This document shows, one piece after another, positions 34,450 through 36,482 of a DNA stretch of 36,482 bases. The stretch spans positions 1 to 36,482 of the forward strand of contig MVRP01000023.1 of NCBI GenBank assembly GCA_002067405.1. The letters run 5' to 3'. This DNA comes from Syntrophorhabdaceae bacterium PtaU1.Bin034. GTDB lineage: Bacteria; Desulfobacterota_G; Syntrophorhabdia; Syntrophorhabdales; WCHB1-27. The position numbers were made by a program, and so were the translations under genes. The stretch's first letter is position 1. Each line of letters begins with the position of its first letter. The notes beneath the pieces were generated by a model. It saw only the letters and a program-made list of their open reading frames with translations, was not told the DNA's origin and did not search any database.

Positions 34450-35345
34450 TCAGGTCCAAAAAGAAAGGAGCGTAGCATCAACATAAGCGTTCCCTCCGCG
34501 AGCATGGCATAGATGAGGCGGGCTAGTTTATGCGCAGTGGCGGTTATCCGCTTTGGGAGCCCCCATCCTTGCACGCTGCCGCCGAAGATACGCACCCAGT
34601 GCGCTCTTTGAATTCAACAAAGTGAATGCAACCATCCGCAACGCCTGGGCTGCCTTGTTGGCAACCGGTTTTGTGGCACTACTTAATACCTTCCCACCGC
34701 TGACTTTTGTGCCCGGAGACAACCCGAGCCATGAGGCAAAGTGCTTTGCCGACTTCCAGCGGCTCATGTCCGTACCGATTTCGGCAAGCACTTTAAGGGC
34801 GGTAGTGGCGTCGATACCATCTATAGCTGTGAGATCGACCCCTGCCATACCAATGAGTGCATCCCCCATGCCGGACGGCGTATCGTTCGAATCATCGAAG
34901 CTTTTCAGCTGGTCCAGTATCCGGCGGTCGCAGTCGGTGATCTTTGTCTGATAGAACTCGTAGAGTTCGACCGCCTGCTGCAAACTGAAGAGATGTTCGG
35001 GGCGATAAATGCCCTTCAATGAACGGGCAATTATCGCCTGACTGTTCCTGCATCGCGGATCGCGCAGCGGGGTTCCTCTCTCCGTCGAGTATGGCGTTGA
35101 TGATCCGCATGCCTGTCGTCCCGGTGATATCCGTCACCACATGGTGGAGTTGGAGGTTCATCTGGATGATGCGGCGCTGTGCACCAGGGTGCTTCTTTGC
35201 CGGACGTAGGCGCGAAGGATACATACCTCAGAACGCTCCCTGGAGTAGTCCGTAGGTATGCAATTGCTGCAGCCACTGGCAGTCGAGTACGTCGCTCTTT
35301 CTGCCCGGTACATTCTTGACATGGCGGGCATTGACGAGCAAAATT
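34450..35345 (-). pseudogene. Decayed IS110-family transposase
   Basis: Fragments of one IS110-type transposase appear in successive frames. LLVNARHVKNVPGRKSDVLD (35345-35240) is the end of the DEDD catalytic domain. Next come ILRAYVRQRSTLVHSAAS, then NLQLHHVVTDITGTTGMRII, then RPEHLFSLQQAVELYEFYQ through the helix-hairpin-helix/Transposase_20 part (AIDGIDATTALKVL, FASWLGLSPGTKVSGGK), and ITATAHKLARLIYAMLAEGT (to about 34480). At least four frame changes and a stop separate them. The N-terminal domain with the first catalytic aspartate is missing, so the copy is dead. Ends of the element could not be placed. Confidence 0.85.
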
Positions 35346-35370
35346 GTTATTGAAGCCGCATAAAAAGGTT

Positions 35371-35631
35371 ATGATGAAAAAAGTTACCGTGTATTCAATA
35401 AGCACATGCTCATGGTGCAAGAAAGCAAAGAAATACTTCGAGGAACAGTGCATCCCTTACGAGAACACCGATTACAATACTGCCGACGGTCAAAAACAAG
35501 AGAGCATCTATAGGGACATGCATGATATAGGAGCAGGTGGTTTTCCTGTCGTAAAGATCGGCAGGGGCGTAGTCGTGGGCTACAAACCTGATGAATACGA
35601 AGAACTCTTAGGACAAGGAAGGAAGCAGTAG
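35371..35631 (+). CDS. Glutaredoxin family protein (86 aa)
   Basis: A small thioredoxin-fold protein. The dithiol site is C13-S-W-C16 after the strand KKVTVYSIST, and the cis-proline lies in GGFPVVKIG; the C-terminus is VVGYKPDEYEELL. It would reduce disulfides or handle glutathione/other thiols. CSWC differs from the classical CPYC, a variation common among anaerobic bacteria. AAAAAGG precedes a double ATG (35371 and 35374); either may be used. The longer frame starting at 35344 reaches into the IS110 remnant. Confidence 0.85.
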   Translation: MMKKVTVYSISTCSWCKKAKKYFEEQCIPYENTDYNTADGQKQESIYRDMHDIGAGGFPVVKIGRGVVVGYKPDEYEELLGQGRKQ

Positions 35632-35663
35632 AAGACAAGTTTCCAGCGGCTCCTTACTTCCTC

Positions 35664-36071
35664 TTGAGTAAATTAATCTTCGGCCATCCGAAAGTTGATC
35701 GCTTCCCCCTTCCATTCGACATAAACGATCATTTGAAAGGCATCGAATCAGCTAATGGAATGGCTGGATATATATTGCTCGGTCCATTATATCGTAGTGA
35801 TATTGTTCATGTTTTTGTCGAATTGAGCAATAGGAGTTCCGAAGTTCTCTTCCTCGATAACCCCTACCTAAATGAGAGTTCGAAAAAGTCGTGCAAATGC
35901 CAGTTATGCATGCCCTACCTTCCTGCTCACCGGCGGTCGTTTCATCTCTACCGGGAAATTCCCGAACTGCCGCTATTGAGCCTTATTTATCTCAGACAGG
36001 CCTCTTCATGTCTCGTCAATCCTGTAGATGTCTCATTTGCGTCAGTCGATTTGGCTGGCCAATTTAGGTGA
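35664..36071 (+). CDS. Doubtful ORF (135 aa)
   Basis: This is the only open frame of note in the 520 bases between the glutaredoxin and the small membrane protein. It starts with TTG and has no ribosome site. The product shows no domain I recognise, apart from a cysteine pair CKCQLC about residues 77-82. It may be a degraded gene. I see no other structure in the stretch except a 14-bp palindrome, CACGATCGATCGTG, at 36091-36104. Confidence 0.22.
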   Translation: MSKLIFGHPKVDRFPLPFDINDHLKGIESANGMAGYILLGPLYRSDIVHVFVELSNRSSEVLFLDNPYLNESSKKSCKCQLCMPYLPAHRRSFHLYREIPELPLLSLIYLRQASSCLVNPVDVSFASVDLAGQFR

Positions 36072-36156
36072 TCTCTGGAACACCCTCCAGCACGATCGAT
36101 CGTGGAAAAACCCCAAGAATAGGCCGCCCGATTCCAGCCCGAATGGTTAATTATGG

Positions 36157-36482
36157 TTATCTCAGTGCGAGCACGAGAACCCTCGCAAGAACAACCATGG
36201 CCAAGGGAAAGATGACCAGGTATATGGTCATCTTTCCCTTGATCTCCATGAGCGCCAGTTGGACCTCCCGTCTTAGTTCGATTATGCTCGTATTGATGTC
36301 TTTCGTGGAATCCTGAAACTCCCACCTGTGTTCCACAAGAACTTGCTGCAGCAGCTCTGATACCCCGCTTCCGGGTTCTTTGTCGGAGTACGAGCGTGGC
36401 GATCGCAAATGAATGACTACTCGGCTGTTTATGCGCCGGATCTGCAAAAGAGTGCGTGCCTTTCTGTGATGCTTTTTTTGAT
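36157..36482 (-). CDS. Small protein with coiled coil and C-terminal membrane anchor, start uncertain or outside the window
   Basis: The frame is open from the window end to a stop at 36157. A TTG at 36447 would give 96 residues, but it lacks a ribosome site, so the true start may be elsewhere, possibly beyond 36482. The visible part has a charged helical stretch (VSELLQQVLVEHRWEF, INTSIIELRREVQLALMEIKGK) followed by one hydrophobic helix (about the last 22 residues) ending in LALR. The layout resembles small coiled-coil membrane proteins of the DUF1640 type; that likeness is weak. A 17-bp perfect inverted repeat lies inside the coding sequence at the start of the membrane segment. Confidence 0.5.
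   Translation of the reverse strand, partial: QKKHHRKARTLLQIRRINSRVVIHLRSPRSYSDKEPGSGVSELLQQVLVEHRWEFQDSTKDINTSIIELRREVQLALMEIKGKMTIYLVIFPLAMVVLARVLVLALR
36202..36241. repeat. 17-bp perfect inverted repeat inside a coding region
   Basis: caagggaaagatgacca (36202-36218) is the exact reverse complement of 36225-36241, with a 6-base loop (ggtata). It falls on the junction of the coiled coil and the membrane helix of the small protein, where it encodes KGKMTIYLVIFPLA. The resulting hairpin would be very stable in the mRNA. There is no T-tail. Confidence 0.75.

Overview
The window looks like a chromosome segment of an anaerobic, Gram-negative deltaproteobacterium-like organism (Desulfobacterota; a Syntrophorhabdus/Syntrophus-type lineage is my best guess from gene content, not a proven assignment). 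Reasons: a complete outer-membrane/lipid A operon, an oxygen-sensitive class I fumarase split into two subunits, an MTA-deaminase type methylthioadenosine salvage, a bacterial inositol-phosphate synthase, and roughly even base composition with short intergenic gaps and many 4-bp start/stop overlaps.

Region 1 (1 to about 7650) is the right part of an integrative element whose left end is outside the window. From left to right it holds a broken IS21-family istA, a frameshifted PH-domain gene hit by that IS, and a leftward operon read from 5337 down to 1861. That operon encodes an RNase HI-like protein, a small protein, a 636-residue protein I do not recognise, a ribbon-helix-helix protein, a zinc-ribbon protein and a 55-residue protein, and it ends at a strong terminator. 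Next come a small excisionase-like HTH gene (rightward) and a tyrosine-recombinase integrase (leftward). The element ends at a 3' fragment of a tRNA-Arg(ACG) gene (7604-7650), the expected right attachment site; the restored tRNA should lie left of the window.

Region 2 (7653-13814) is metabolic core. It holds ispG (isoprenoids), then leftward genes for malic enzyme, fumarase alpha, fumarase beta, myo-inositol-1-phosphate synthase and a CDP-alcohol phosphatidyltransferase. Two copies of a 56-bp hairpin-forming repeat lie just before the last of these. The last two enzymes together suggest synthesis of an inositol phospholipid.

Region 3 (13815-18935) is a rightward operon with overlapping genes: ligA, a purine/methylthioinosine phosphorylase, mtaD, a Mut7-C RNase-domain protein and nth, closed by a terminator. 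It combines DNA repair with nucleoside salvage.

Region 4 (19023-30490) is one long rightward envelope operon: bamA, skp/ompH, lpxD, fabZ, lpxA, a gnnA-like oxidoreductase, lpxB, msbA, a DUF374 acyltransferase, waaA and mazG. It covers outer-membrane protein assembly, the early lipid A steps, lipid A flipping and Kdo transfer.

Region 5 (30500-36482) is mixed and more accessory: a cold-shock protein with a good promoter, a small metallopeptidase, an MBL-fold hydrolase, a 620-residue decarboxylase very like Gram-positive tyrosine decarboxylases with its own near-consensus promoter, a decayed IS110-family transposase, a glutaredoxin, a doubtful ORF, and a small membrane protein cut by the window end.
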